From assembly GCA_045399315.1 (NCBI GenBank), contig DAYVGO010000005.1, positions 225,193 to 289,192 of the forward strand: DNA of 64,000 nucleotides, given 5' to 3'. This document shows positions 39,631-51,596 of the stretch, piece by piece (the stretch's first letter is position 1; every line of letters begins with the position of its first letter). The notes beneath the pieces were generated by a model. That model did not search any database. It was not told the DNA's origin and worked only from the letters and a program-made list of their open reading frames with translations. The position numbers and the translations under genes are program-made. The DNA comes from Arsenophonus sp045399315 (GTDB lineage: Bacteria; Pseudomonadota; Gammaproteobacteria; Enterobacterales; Enterobacteriaceae).

Positions 39631-41500
39631 TTAAGAAATTTCTGTCCAGAATTTTGAATTACCAGGCTCCTAGCTACAGTTGTTACTTATTGCAACACAT
39701 TTTTTATTTTTCTAGCTGACTTTGTCACCTTTCATGTAAAGTTTATTCCGATCCCAGAGTGGAGAATTGGTTGTTGTGTCGGAATTAATAGTAACCCTAA
39801 CTAATATATTTCTATCAATGTCTTTATAATAATGAGTATCTTTAGATTGTAATGGAATGATACCAGAAAAACCTTTTTTTAAATCAAGATGAGTGTTATC
39901 TTCAGGGTGGTAAGAAAGAATTAAATTTGTCGGAGGAGCATCTGCGCTATTGCTGCATGCACGACTGTTCATTGAATAAACTCTAAGTATATCGTTAAAT
40001 TCAAATGATTTTTGACCCCTAAGATTAATAATTACAATTACAGTATCACCAACATTATTTTTTAAGACAGTTTTTACTGTGCAATATGCTCCTTCTGGTA
40101 AAGAATAATCCAGTTCCTGAGGACCCTCATCAGCATAAAGCGCAACATATCCATATTCGGTACCTACAGGTTTTGAACCATAAATTGGGGTTTCAATGGT
40201 TTTTACTTCTGTTGGATTAAGCACAAAATCAATTAATATCGCAGATTCAGGATCAAAAGGGTTATACTCGGTATAGATAATTCGGGTTAAATAATTAGCA
40301 ATGGTATTGCCTTCATGCTCGATTCGTAAAGGCAACCAGCAGCGTTTTACAATATGATTAGTTGGATTGTTTAGTTTATAAGATTTGATATTAAGGACAA
40401 CTTCACCTGATAAGGTATTATCACTAACATTAGTGGTACCATATTCTATTCAACTTCTACTTTAAACTTAATGTTAGTTATTTCGCTTGATGCTAAATTT
40501 AACGCTTCAACTTCAATAATGGAATATTGGTCAAAATCTTCCAGAATAACGGTATCAAAAGGCTTGATTCTGCAATGCTCACTTATGTTAACATGAATAA
40601 TTGCGTGAGTAAATGGTTTCACTTCAAAGTTAAATGAAGTGACTTTTCTTTCACCTTTAACAGCAACATTATCTTTTCCGAGAATTGCCCCGATTTCATC
40701 ATTTAATATTTGAGAAGGAACACCGGCTGGATAGTAATTGTCATTTCCTTTATTAAGAGTAACAAGCTCGTGAGTATCTCTGGATATAACCGGTGAGCCT
40801 GAAGAGCTGGGCTCTGTATCAGCATTATATCTTATGAAACTACTCCCTTTGACTAGCTCAATAATACAGCAATAATCGTTGTTTTTTGTTGCACTGATTT
40901 GCATAGAATCCGAATGGCTAAATTGAGAAACATAAATGGCATCCCCGACAGCAGGATTATTAACACTAAATTTCAAGCCACCAAAAAGCTTTTTAACATG
41001 AGCATGATAATAATCAAAACCATTTAGAGTAAGTAGCGCATAGTCTATCAAGACATTTGTTCCTTGTTTAATTATATAAACCATTGCAAGGTGTACCGGC
41101 TCTGTTGGTTTTGAATTTCAATCACAGTCCTCATTGAAATAATTAAGCCAAACTTCTCCTGGTAAGTTTTTATTTCCCCTTACAATATGAACGTTAGATA
41201 AAAGAAAATTACCAGAGCCTAATAATACACTGCTGCCACTGGCTATTTTTAATCTCAGTTTTGCTGTTGTTAAAGCGTGAATACCGATTTCTGTCCCAGA
41301 AAAACACCGATAAGTTTGGCATTCATCTTGGCCAATAATGGAATATGAATTATCATTACTTGAATACAGAACTGATTATTGGTTATACTTTCAGGAGAAA
41401 TTAATTTAAGTGAACATCTTCTGGTAAATCTGAAGGATTTCGGTAACACGACTTTTATACTTACAGTGTCTGAAGGGATAATAACATTATTAATGTATTA
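39631..41500 (-). pseudogene. Decayed trypsin-like serine protease with C-terminal chitin-binding-like tail
   Basis: The trypsin-fold catalytic triad is visible: His in GSGNFLLSNVHIV (about 41165-41205), Asp in VLIDYALLTLNG (about 41015-41050) and Ser in PSSSGSPVIS (about 40785-40815). A C-terminal beta-rich region follows (39712-40440), and the last 45 codons read NKLYMKGDKVS-stop-KNKKCVA then EPGNSKFWTEIS-end at 39631, resembling a carbohydrate-binding module of the CBM5/12 type. Lesions: TGA near 41117, a frameshift near 40445, and TAG at 39712 and near 39670, both at positions where Trp is expected. The 5' end near 41500 is uncertain. No close named homologue is recognised. Confidence 0.7.
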
Positions 41501-42110
41501 ATAAACCTAGAATATATACAGTTATCACAAATGCTTTAAATAGGGTTAGTGAATAAAAATGGATCTATTTGACAAATAGATAACTTAATAATTGATATAA
41601 AAATTATTGTTGTTTCTTATAAAGATTGGTTAAGTTTATTTTTTAGAGAAATAAATACTCCAATATTTTTCTTCTATAATTTTTTTAATAAATAACCGCA
41701 TTGTATTTTATGGTTATTTACTGTTGTAGGTATTATTTTTAATAATTATCAATGGATTGAATTAAATCATGAAAGGATAATTTTTTATGGCATATAAACT
41801 GGCAAAGTATATCAATTTGGCAAAAAATAATTAAATTATTTAAGGTTAAATTTAGTAAAATAGACATTCTATTTTTATTCAGAGATATAAAGAAATTGCA
41901 AATCTATCTAGAATAGATTAAGAATATTTTTAATTGATTTTTCTGTAAGAATTTATTTTTATAGAAAAATAAAACTGATTAATGACATGGTGAGTAAACT
42001 CATTTTTTATAAAAATTAACTCATTCTAATTATTAGTCTATTTATTTTATGGGTTAAATATTTTCATTCGTCTTCAACATTATTGATATTTACTACACAG
42101 AGTATAAGAA
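41501..42110. other. AT-rich divergent spacer between the two serine protease genes
   Basis: 610 bp without a recognisable gene. The start regions of the trypsin-like (leftward) and subtilisin-like (rightward) protease genes flank it, so the promoters of both probably lay here. Confidence 0.4.
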
Positions 42111-43824
42111 ATGGCAAAACATAATATTGTTATTAAATTTAACAGAGATATAATTCAGTCAAGAGATAACCAAACGTTAATATTAAAACCTAGTGCGACT
42201 CAAGATAATTTTTTAAATCAGTTTACTTTCCGTTCTATTGTGACCGATGAAATGTTAGCACCGCAAAATTGCATTAACACGGTTAATTTTGCAAGCTTGG
42301 AGGGGATATGCTATGTACAAAATATTGTCAACATGTCTTTAATGGAGGAAGAGAGTCTTGTACAAAAAATGGCTGCTTATGAGTTTGTTAAGTATGCTTA
42401 TATTGAGCCATTGAAGAAAATAAAATTACCACTAGCTGTTGATGTTAATAATAAAACATCTGGCCATAAAACTAAAACCACTGATAATCCCCTAAACTTT
42501 ATTCACCTTCAGCAATATAAGATGGAATAACCTCAGCTCATATTGGTATTGATATGGAGTATGCTTGGTCTATTGGGATAGTAGGCTAAGGCGTTCGAAT
42601 TGTATCTGTCGATGAAGGATTTAATTTTGAACATATAAATTTAAAAAGAGACAACTTTATTAATCTTACTCTTAGCATAGGTAAAGATGAACATGGTACT
42701 GCTGTAGCCGGAGTTATGTATGCTAAGGATATGGGATTAGGTGTAAAAGGAATAGTTCATGGTGCTGATATTTTCTATGGTGCTAGCGAATTTGAAAATG
42801 ACGCACTAACCAAAGTTTTATTATATTTACGAGAGCAGGAGATGTCATTAATATGTATTTGGTGATGGAGTTAGCGTCCCCATAGACCATCTGTTAGGAA
42901 TTTGGGATATAACAGCAGAAGCTTTACGGGCTGGTATTATTTTATGTATTTCTGCCGGAAATGGTAATGTTAATTTGGATTCCAAAGAATATGAAGAATA
43001 TCGAAATCGTCCTGATTATGGAATAATTCATGTTGGTGGCGGAGATAAACTGTTGCAAGCATCAGAGTATACTATTTATGGTAGCATGGTACATGTTTAG
43101 AGTTGGGGTGATTGGAATGTTATTATAACAGGTTATGGCGACTTATGTTGTGATGGAGGACCTAATAACAATTATACTCATTCTTTTGCTAGTACTTCCT
43201 CAGCAGCCCCGATTATTACCTCAGCTGCTGTTGCTATTCAATCCTGGTATAAACAACTAACTGGCAGCGTACTTACCCTCCATCAAATGAGGGAACTTTT
43301 AATTAGAACGGGAACCACGCAACAACATAATGACGTTAATAGATATAAATATATTGGTCTTACCTAATGTTCGTAATGCTATTAATGAATTACGACGACG
43401 TTTACAACCCTCAGTGGTGATCGCAATGATTGAGGGACCAGTAACAGCTAAAGAAGGCAAGAATATTATATTATCCGTTGAAAAGTCTGCATCAAATGTG
43501 GCAGATATTACCACTTACTCCTGAAAGGTTCCTGACGACATTGTTGCAAAAGTACAGAATCAGCAACACTGTGCTTTAAAACACCAGCCGTCCTCCACGA
43601 GTAACACTTTTTCATTACTTTGACTGTGGTCGATGCTCTAGGTAATCACGATAGGGTTGATCATCATTTTATCGTTCTCGCTGGATATCCACTTTTGAGT
43701 TAGAATAGGGTTTACCAGAAAAATGATAGAGTCAGTTGGAAAAACAAAAAATGGCTAGCAATAATAGGAAACTAACCAAGGCCTTGGGCCAGGCATTTCA
43801 GATTACTGGACAGAAATTGTGTAA
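42111..43824 (+). pseudogene. Decayed subtilisin-like protease (S8) with C-terminal chitin-binding-like tail
   Basis: The N-terminal 139 codons are intact and look like an inhibitor-type propeptide (MAKHNIVIKFNRDIIQSRDN). The S8 domain follows in another frame with all catalytic regions readable: Asp in VRIVSVDEGFNFEH (about 42590), His in DEHGTAVAGVMYA (about 42690) and Ser in SFASTSSAAPIITSAA (about 43185), with ISAGNGN for the oxyanion Asn. Then a beta domain (TLTVVDALGNHD near 43620) and a tail VYQKNDRVSWKNKKWLA...GPGISDYWTEIV ending at 43824, like a CBM5/12 chitin-binding module. Lesions: a frameshift near 42525, a TAG near 42580, a shift near 42840, a TAG near 43098 and others near 43365, 43520 and 43760. 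Confidence 0.78.
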
Positions 43825-43899
43825 TCTAGTATTGGTGGTGCATGTTTATTTTGGGGCCAATCAGCCATTAATAAGGCACTTTAAGTGTCTTTCATGTTA

Positions 43900-44248
43900 T
43901 TAATTAGCTAGCGCAGTAATAATTTTGATCTCTATTTTATACTTAGGATTTATTAAGATAACTTGTACTGTACAACCAACAGGTGCTTTACCAGACACCA
44001 CCCGGTTATCCCAAACTTGGTTCATGCCTGCCAAATCAGCTTTATCAGCCAGAAAAACGGTAGCATCAAGGATATTGTTTTTACTTGAACCAACACGAAC
44101 TAAAATGTTATCAATAGCCTGCAGGGCACGTTGTTTGTTAATTAATATCACCATCAAGATTTTCAGAAACACTAGTGTAATGAAGTGTGTTGTTATAAAT
44201 GGTAGCTTCTGACCAGCGATTTTCCGTATCAATATATTGGATAGGCAT
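43900..44248 (-). pseudogene. yoaB: Decayed RidA-family protein YoaB
   Basis: RidA/YjgF-family enamine/imine deaminase. It starts MPIQYIDTENRWSEATIYNN at 44248, runs to NLDGDIN and a TAA near 44146, and after a frameshift continues ALQAIDNILVRVGSSKNNIL, DATVFLADKADLAGMNQVWD and CTVQVILINPKYKIEIKIIT. It matches E. coli YoaB closely and is divergent from yoaA, as in E. coli. Only one lesion cluster is seen, so decay is recent. Confidence 0.88.
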
Positions 44249-44437
44249 TATTATTCCCGTTTTTTAAACATGAATTCGTTGCTATATTATCTACTAAAAT
44301 CTATTTTTTGTCATGATTAACATGTTATTGATTTAAGCATCTATATTGCAATAAATAGCACTAATTGAATTTTTATTAGCCATGCTAGTGTAATAATCAA
44401 CAAAATATTTTACACCAATTAAGATAATGAGACTAAA

Positions 44438-46353
44438 GTGTTAGACGATTTTTCTATTGATGGCCTGCTATTTGATAGCATCCCTAGGTTTCAACCGCGT
44501 GATACACAAATTGAAATGGCACAAGCAATTATAACTGCAATTCAATCGCAACAGACATTAGTAGTTGAGGCGAGGACAGGAACGGGTAAAACTTATGCTT
44601 TTTAGTACCGACTTTGCGTTCTAACAAAAAGTCGTTATATTAACCGGTTCAAAAACTTTGCAGGATCAACTTTAATACCGTGATTTACCAATTATTAAAA
44701 CCGCTTTAGCTTATTTGGGGCGTATCGCTTCGTTAAAGGGAGCGAGCTAATTATTTATGTTTGGAAAAGCTTGAACAACAATCATTAGCAGGAGGACATC
44801 TTGCCGCTGAAAAGATTGCTGAGATTGTTCGCTTGCGCAGTTGGGTGATAGAAACTGGAGATGGTGATATTAGTAATTGTCATCAGGTAGAATAGGATAG
44901 TGCGGTTTGGCCATTAGTAACCAGTACTAATGATAATTGTTTAGGAAGTCATTGCCCCTATTATCAGCGCTGTTTTGTGCTTAAAGCGTGCAAAAAAGCG
45001 TTGGAAGCAGATGTAGTAGTGGTTAATCACCATCTGTTTGTGGCCGATAAGGTGGTAAAGGATACCGGCTTTGGTAAATTAATTCGTGTGGCCGAAGTGA
45101 TTATTTTTGATGAGGCAAATCAAATTCCTAATATCGCTAGTCAATACTTTGGTCAACAGCTTAGTAGCCAACAGTTATTTGAACTGGCTCGTGATATTAC
45201 TTTGGTTTATCACACAAAAATAGGTGATCAGAGCCAGCTACAAAAATGTGCAGATAGCATTAGTGAGGCTGTTTTGGATTTTCGCTTAGCATTAGGTGAA
45301 AATGGATTTAGAGGGGATTTGCAGGAGTTATTTAATCAACAGCATGTTAGTCATGTGTTGCAATGTCTTGAGGATGCATTGGAATTTGGCTATGAAGTAA
45401 TGAAACTGTCCTTGGGACGTTCTGTAGTGTTAGATGCTATTTTTGATCGAATAACAACCTGTCGTAATCGTTTAAATCGGCTGAAAGAGACAACCATCCC
45501 CGGATTTAGCTATTGGTTTGAAAGTTTTGGTCGCCATGTTTTATTGGCTTTAACGCCATTAACGGTGGCGGATAAATTTCATGACATGATAACGGCTGAA
45601 AAAGGCAGTTGGATCTTTACTTCAGCTATGTTAGCAGTTAGTGACCAGCTAAATTATTTTAGCCAGTACTTAGGATTGGAAAAAGCCAATAATTTAATAT
45701 TACTGAGTCCGTTTGACTATCAGCGGCAAATATTACTTTGTGTGCCTCGTTATTTACCAGACACTGAACAAGCTGATTTTACTGAGCAATTAGTTGCCAT
45801 GTTAAAGTCAGTTATTGAGCATAATCAGGGGCATTGTTTATTTTTATGTACTTCACTTCACATGATGTGTGAATTAACGGCAATATTTCGGTATTGCTTG
45901 GACTTACCTGTTTTAATGCAGGGTGAAACCAGTTAAAGAACGATTGTTGTCTAACTTTACCACAGTAGACAATTCATTATTGATAGCTACCGGAGCAGTT
46001 TTTGGGAAGGCGTTGATGTTAAAGGTGATTTTCTTTTTTGTGTTATTATTGATAAATTACCTTTTACTTCGCTAGATGAACCATTATTGAGTGCACGTAT
46101 GCAAGATTGCCAGCGGCAAGGCGGCAACCCATTTTATGAAGTTCAATTACCTGATACGATACTTAATTTAAAGTAAGGTGTTGGACGGTTAGTAAGTGAT
46201 GTTAATGATTATGGGGTCATTATTATTTGTGATAAACGATTAGTGGTTTGACTTTATAGCCAAGTTTTTTTAAATAGTTTGCCCACTTCCACAAGAACAC
46301 GTAGTTTACAAGTGGCAATTAATTTTTTAGCCAAAGTGCCACCAAGTAATTGA
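44438..46353 (+). pseudogene. yoaA: Decayed DinG-family helicase YoaA
   Basis: XPD/DinG-type iron-sulfur DNA helicase. It starts MLDDFSIDGLLFDSIPRFQP with Walker A VVEARTGTGKTYAF. The FeS-cluster region is partly readable (DNCLGSHCPYYQRCFVLKAC), and a 319-codon open piece spans 44977-45936 (VVVNHHLFVADKVVKDTGFG, SPFDYQRQILLCVPRYLP). The DEAH box reads FDEAN. Breaks occur near 44603, 44680, 44745, 44894, 45937, 46176 and 46250. The C-terminal helicase motifs (FWEGVDVKGD, GVGRLVSD) are readable, and it ends PPSN at 46353. Its position next to tsaB matches E. coli. Confidence 0.9.
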
Positions 46354-46463
46354 ATAAATAGCGGTCATAATATGAAAGTTTTTTATTTTTGACACCATTT
46401 TATTCAACAGAATATGTTAATATTAGCAATTACTTAGTCATCAAAATAGCCAGGATCTAAAAT

Positions 46464-47159
46464 ATGGCAACCCATATATTAGCCATTGATGCTGCCACTG
46501 AAGCTTGTTCGGTTGCCGTGTGGTGTGATGGTCGCGTCTTTGCTCAATTTGCCGTTTCACCGCGGGAGCATACAAAAAAAATATTGCCAATGGTAGAGAA
46601 GTGTCTTATTGATGCCCATCTTGATTTACCACATATTGATGTTTTAGCTTTTGGTCGAGGGCCAGGTAGTTTTACTGGCGTGCGTATTGCTGTCGGAATT
46701 GCTCAGGGATTAGCATTTGGAGCTAATTTACCGATGGTAGGTATTTCTTCTCTGTTAACTATGGCACAAGGAGCTCATCGTCAATTAGGCGCGGAAAAAG
46801 TATTGGTAGCGATAGATGCAAGAATGGGAGAAATTTATTCTGCTTGTTATGAACTACAGCCAGATGGTTATTGGCAATGTGAAGAGAGCGAAGCGGTAGT
46901 CAAGCCTGAGCAATTTTTGGCCAGAATAAATAACTTAAGTGGACAGTGGGCTATTGCCGGGACAGGTTGGTCAGCTTATCCTATATTAAAAAAGGCAAAT
47001 TTAGATTTATTTGAAAGTGGTATTAGTTTACCTGATGCGCAAGATATGTTGCCTTTAGCCTTACAAGCGTGGCAAAAAGGTAAAACAATTAGTGTTGAAG
47101 AAGCCCAGCCAGTTTATTTACGTAATGAGGTTAGTTGGAAAAAATTACCCGGTCGTTGA
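46464..47159 (+). CDS. tsaB: tRNA t6A37 synthesis protein TsaB (YeaZ)
   Basis: Partner and activator of TsaD in adding threonylcarbamoyl to A37 of ANN-decoding tRNAs; essential in E. coli. 231 residues, the same as E. coli. Conserved segments are ILAIDAATEACSVAVW, REHTKKILPMVEKCL, the ASKHA-fold FGRGPGSFTGVRIAVGIAQG and VLVAIDARMGEIYSACYE; it ends VSWKKLPGR. The gene is intact, between decayed yoaA and decayed slp, in the E. coli order. Confidence 0.96.
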   Translation: MATHILAIDAATEACSVAVWCDGRVFAQFAVSPREHTKKILPMVEKCLIDAHLDLPHIDVLAFGRGPGSFTGVRIAVGIAQGLAFGANLPMVGISSLLTMAQGAHRQLGAEKVLVAIDARMGEIYSACYELQPDGYWQCEESEAVVKPEQFLARINNLSGQWAIAGTGWSAYPILKKANLDLFESGISLPDAQDMLPLALQAWQKGKTISVEEAQPVYLRNEVSWKKLPGR

Positions 47160-47199
47160 TACTTGTTTTATATTATTATGCTGTTTGAAGAGGTGGTTT

Positions 47200-47792
47200 A
47201 TGAAAATTAAGTTAAATTACCAGGCTGCTCTGTTGGCTGGAGTTGTTTTATTAGCCGGATGTGTTTCAATTCCTGCTTCAATAAAAGGAACCACTCAAAT
47301 CCCAGTTGAAAGTTTATCAGCGGTGCGTGAAATACCTGAGCTTTATATTGGTCAGGAGGGGCGCTTTGGCGGTAAGGTGATCTCGTTTTAAACAGTAATA
47401 ACCAAACTCGGCTAGAGATTGTGGTAATACCATTGAGTAAATATGATGCTGCGCCAATATTAAATACGCCTTCAGTGGGGCGTTTATATGCTTACATTGA
47501 TCGTTTTTTGGAACCTTCAGATTTTACCGGTCGCTATGTTACTGTAGTCGGCACAATTACTGGAATAGAAGCAGGCAAAATTGGTTCAGTTTCCTATCAA
47601 TATGTAAAGATTGCTGTAACCGGTTATCAACGCTGGAATCAAATGCAATCAATTGTATTACCTCCTACTGGTGCGGGGTGGTATGGATCACCTTGGTATC
47701 CTAATTATCCTCATTCGCTTTATTATTGGAATTGGAGTCCTTGGGGTTATCCTGGCGGTGAAGCTGAGATACGAACTTATTTAACCGAATAA
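47200..47792 (+). pseudogene. yeaY: Slp-family outer-membrane lipoprotein YeaY with one frameshift
   Basis: Starts at ATG 47200 after GAGGTGG with a lipoprotein signal (VVLLAGCVSIPASIKG, lipobox LAGC). The Slp domain is readable to RFGGKVIS (47385), where the frame shifts, then resumes VLNSNNQTRLEIVVIPLSK, GRYVTVVGTITGIEAGKIG and VKIAVTGYQRWNQ, with a Trp/Tyr/Pro/Gly-rich end like E. coli YeaY. Only a single frameshift is apparent, so the gene was lost recently or the sequence should be checked. It follows tsaB by 40 bp. Confidence 0.85.
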
Positions 47793-48150
47793 TTACTATT
47801 TTTATTATTAGTCAGAGTACAGGATAAATATGTCAAAATATTTACCCTGATTAATTTTCATACTAAGCAAAATTTTTAGCCGCTTAAAAAGTGCTGTTGT
47901 GCACTAAGGTGATAAAAAAATTATGCCTTTTTGGGGAGAAAGCCGAACGATGTATAATTGATTCTTTATATTAATAATGTTACTAGTTTTTATATTTAAC
48001 TGAAAATTAATGAAAATATTTAAGCTGATAAATTAGCTTAGTTAAACTTATTCGAGATTTGAAATTAAATAGTGATATATCTCTCAGCCTTAACATAGAA
48101 TAGTTTTCAAACTGGTATGCTGAGTTAATATTTTGTTAATAGGTTGATTT
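47793..48150. other. Gene-free spacer yeaY-fadD
   Basis: No recognisable gene. The first 40 or so codons of fadD may be eroded in its right-hand part, so the boundary is approximate. Confidence 0.35.
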
Positions 48151-49835
48151 TTGTCGGTTACTTCACTTAGTTTCAAATCAGGAGAATATTGTTACTGAAT
48201 ATACAGATCGCACAGCTTTTATTAATATGGGTGAAATAATGACATATCGTAAGTTGGAAGAACGTAGTCGAGCGTTTGTTGCCTATTTACAAAATGGGCT
48301 AGGTCTGCAAAAAGGCGATCATATTACGCTTATGCTACTCAATTTATTGCAGTATCCGGTTACGCTTTTTGGCATTTTACGTGCTGGTATGGTAGTGGTT
48401 AATGTTAATCCGCCTTATACCCCAAGAGAATTAGAACATAAACTCAATGATAGTGGGGCAATGGTGATCTGTTATTGTATCAAACCTTGCTCATACATTA
48501 GAAAGGTGGTTTTTAATACGCAAGTTAAAACATGTCATTCTGACACGTTTAGGTGATCAACTTTCTCAGCTAAAGGCGACAATCGTTGATTTTGTTGTCA
48601 AATATATTAAACGCTTAGTACCTAAATATTACTTGCCACAAGCGATCTCTTTCCGCCGTGTTATGTAATTAGGCTATCGTATGCAATATGTGAAACCGAT
48701 ATTGCTGGTAGGGATTTAGCGTTTCTCCAGTATATTGGAGGAACTACAGGTTCAGCAAAAGCTACATGCAATGCTTACTCATTATAATATGTTGGCAAAT
48801 ATCGAACAGGCTTGCATTACTTATCTGCCTGCTATGTAGCTTGGCAAAGAGATCGTTGTGACAGTGTCGCCATTATATCATGTTTTTGTATTGACGGTAA
48901 ATTGTTTACTATTTATTAAAATTGGCGGCACCAATTTACTGATTACTAATCCACGCGATATTGCAGAACGGTTAAATAACTTGCTCGTTATCCTTTTACT
49001 GGCATCACTGATGTTAATACATTATTTAATGCTTGGGTACATAATGAAGAATTTAGAAAGCTTGATTTTTCTCATTTGCACATTTCTGTGGGTGTGGGGG
49101 AGGGGAGAAATGCCAGTGCAAAAAGCGGTAGCAGAAGAATAGCAATGAGTGACGGGTAAGCATTTACTCGAAGGCTATGGTTTAACAGAGTATTCGCCAC
49201 TGGTAACCAGTAATCTATACAATTTAAACCAATATAGTGGTAGTATTGGTTTGCCTGTGCCGTCAACTGAAGTCAAATTTGTTTATAAAGATGGTAATGA
49301 AGTTCCAATTGGTCGGCTGGGTGAGATGTTGGTACGTGGCCCACAAGTAATGAAGGGTTATTGGCATTCTCCGATTTTGACTAACGAAATACTGCAGGAT
49401 GGTGATAGTTGGTTAGCAACAAGTGATATTGCGAAAATAGACGAAAAAGGATTTGTAAAAATTGTTGATCGCGAAAAAGATATGATTTTGGTGTCTGGTT
49501 TTAATGTTTATCCTAGTGAAATTGAAGAAGTTATCTCTACTCATCCTAAAGTCATTGAAAATACAACCATTGGAGTGATAGATGAAAATATCGGTGAAGC
49601 AGTAAAGGTATTTGTAGTAGCAAGTAATCCGTGTTTGACTGCGAATGATTTAAAAGCCTATTTTTATCAATACCTTACTGCCTACAAGGTGCCTAAATTT
49701 TTTGAGTTTCGTGCTGAATTATCCAAATCGAATGTTGGTAAAATATTACGGCGACAATTACGAGAAGAAGAGCAGCAAAAATATCAAACTAAGCCCTCAG
49801 ATAATTATCCAGTAACACAGATATTAGAAAGTTAA
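48151..49835 (+). pseudogene. fadD: Decayed long-chain acyl-CoA synthetase FadD
   Basis: FadD activates fatty acids for beta-oxidation and uptake. Segments match E. coli FadD in order: TAFINMGEIMTYRKLEERSR at 48212, PVTLFGILRAGMVVVNVNPP, VKYIKRLVPKYYLPQAISFR, the AMP-binding P-loop region LQYIGGTTGSAKA (damaged, near 48730-48765), LLITNPRDIAERL, and an open 228-codon C-terminal third with LLEGYGLTEYSPLV, DREKDMILVSGFNVYPSEIE and SKSNVGKILRRQLR. Frameshifts and stops cluster between 48480 and 49145. The N-terminal 40 residues are not recognisable. Confidence 0.92.
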
Positions 49836-49918
49836 TTTAAGAATTTTGATAAACAACATCGGTAAAATGGCGCGCTAAGCCGGTGTTATTAAAAATAAAT
49901 CATGAAGAGAAAGACGTT

Positions 49919-51044
49919 TTGAATTATCAGTTGATTACGACAGATGCTCAACTTAAGAAAGTTTGTCAAGCAGCATCGGAAGCTAACAAAATAGCACTAG
50001 ACACAGAATTTGTTCGGGTAAAAACTATTACCCACAGCTTGGCCTTATTCAGTTATATGATGGTAATCAACTGTCATTGATTGATCCTCTTGCAATTACT
50101 AACTTGGATCCGTTTAAGCAATTACTGACCAATGGCAAAATTACTAAAATCCTGCATGCCGGTAGTGAAGACATAGAAGTATTTTTACATCATTTAGCTT
50201 GTATTCCACAATCAATGTTAGATACTCAGATTATCACGGCATTCCTTGGTCATCCAATTTCTAGTGGATTTGCCATATTAGTAAATGAATATTTAACTAT
50301 TGCCTTAGATAAGAATGAGTTACGAATAGATTGGCTTATTCGTCCACTGAGTAATAAACAGTGTCAATATGCGGTAACCGATGTATTTTTCTTATTGCCC
50401 TTGCTAGAAAAGCTACTGCCGTTGATTGATAAATTAGGCTATCTATCAGCTATAACCGATGAATATCAGCGTATTTTATTACACCGGCAAGAGATTTTAA
50501 CATCAGCATATGTTTATATAAGTATCAAAAATAGTTGGTAATTACGAGGGCAACAGCTAGCTTGTCTTAAGCAATTAGCTGCCTGACGTCTTAACCAGGC
50601 TCGTCGGCATGATTTGGCTGTCAATTTTATTGTAAGAGAAGAGCATCTATGGAAAATAGCGCGTTATTTACCTAATTCTTTAGCAGAACTGCATATCATG
50701 GGAGTTAACTGGACAGGACATCCGCTGCCGTGGGTAGGATTTGTTGCAAATAGTAGCCAATTATTGTGATTTGCAAGAAAAAGAATGTCCCCCGCCACTT
50801 TATCATCTTACTTGATCATCCAAAATATCGAGCAGCTTTTAAGGCAATTAAATCATTAACTAAACAAATTAGAGAGCAACAAAAATTGAATTCTGAATTA
50901 TTAGCTTCACGACGACAAATTAATCAGCTGTTAGCCATTCATTGGAGACTGAAAAAAACCAATCATACCCCAGATCTGTTGGCTGGCTGGCGTGGTCAAC
51001 TGATGGCTGATATTTTGAAGCAATTATTGGTATTATATGGTTAG
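49919..51044 (+). pseudogene. rnd: Decayed ribonuclease D
   Basis: 3'-5' exonuclease for tRNA 3'-end maturation. It starts MNYQLITTDAQLKKVCQAAS (TTG 49919) with the exonuclease motif IALDTEFVRVKT, then a frameshift near 50035, LIDPLAITNLDPFKQLL, ILHAGSEDIEVFLHHL (motif II) and NKQCQYAVTDVFFLLPLL (motif III). Stops near 50540-50585 and a shift near 50760 break the HRDC part, whose end remains readable (YRAAFKAIKSLTKQI, SRRQINQLLAIHWRLK). It sits between fadD and minE, as in E. coli. Confidence 0.92.
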
Positions 51045-51280
51045 CTGATTTTACTGGCGGGTATTATTAATTTTGATTAGCAAAGTTTTCAATCGAATAA
51101 CAAAAATTTATCAGCTTAAAGACAAGCTAGCAGAAATTATGACATTATTAATAAAGCAAAAAATAATTACAAATAATTTTATTAATGAAAATAACTTAAC
51201 TAGCAAAATAATAAACCTAGCTAGTGGAACTCTAAAAATAGCGTAATAAAAATATTTATTTTCTAATCATTATGGTACCA

Positions 51281-51305
51281 GCCCATCACTGCTGATGGGC
51301 GTTTT
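51281..51305. terminator. Terminator between rnd and the min operon
   Basis: 8-bp GC-rich perfect stem (51281-51288 with 51293-51300), 4-nt loop, followed on the + strand by GTTTT. It lies at the convergent junction of rnd and minE and probably serves rnd and perhaps both directions. Confidence 0.7.
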
Positions 51306-51320
51306 GCTGTTGAAAGCTGA

Positions 51321-51593
51321 CTATTTTACTTTTTTTTCATCTGTTTCAGGTAAAGTTACATTTAACTCTAAAACAGAGATGTCATCATTCTTTTGTTCAA
51401 ATTGTACGGTAAGCATTTCCGGATTAATTTGTACATATTTGCAGATTACCTTTAAGATATCATGTTTCATTGCAGGTAAGTAAGTCGGCCCACTGTCATT
51501 ACGTCGGCGTTCGGCAACAATAATTTGTAGCCGTTCCTTGGCAATATTGGCCGTTGATTTTTTTTTCGACAGGAAAAAATCTAATAAAGCCAT
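51321..51593 (-). CDS. minE: Cell division topological factor MinE
   Basis: Drives pole-to-pole oscillation of MinCD by stimulating MinD ATPase. 90 residues (E. coli 88). The N-terminus MALLDFFLSKKKSTANIA-KE is the membrane/MinD-contacting helix, followed by RLQIIVAERRRN and the dimerisation domain (PAMKHDILKVICKYVQI). The start is 3 bp after the minD stop. The gene is intact. Confidence 0.96.
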   Translation of the reverse strand: MALLDFFLSKKKSTANIAKERLQIIVAERRRNDSGPTYLPAMKHDILKVICKYVQINPEMLTVQFEQKNDDISVLELNVTLPETDEKKVK

Positions 51594-51596
51594 GTC

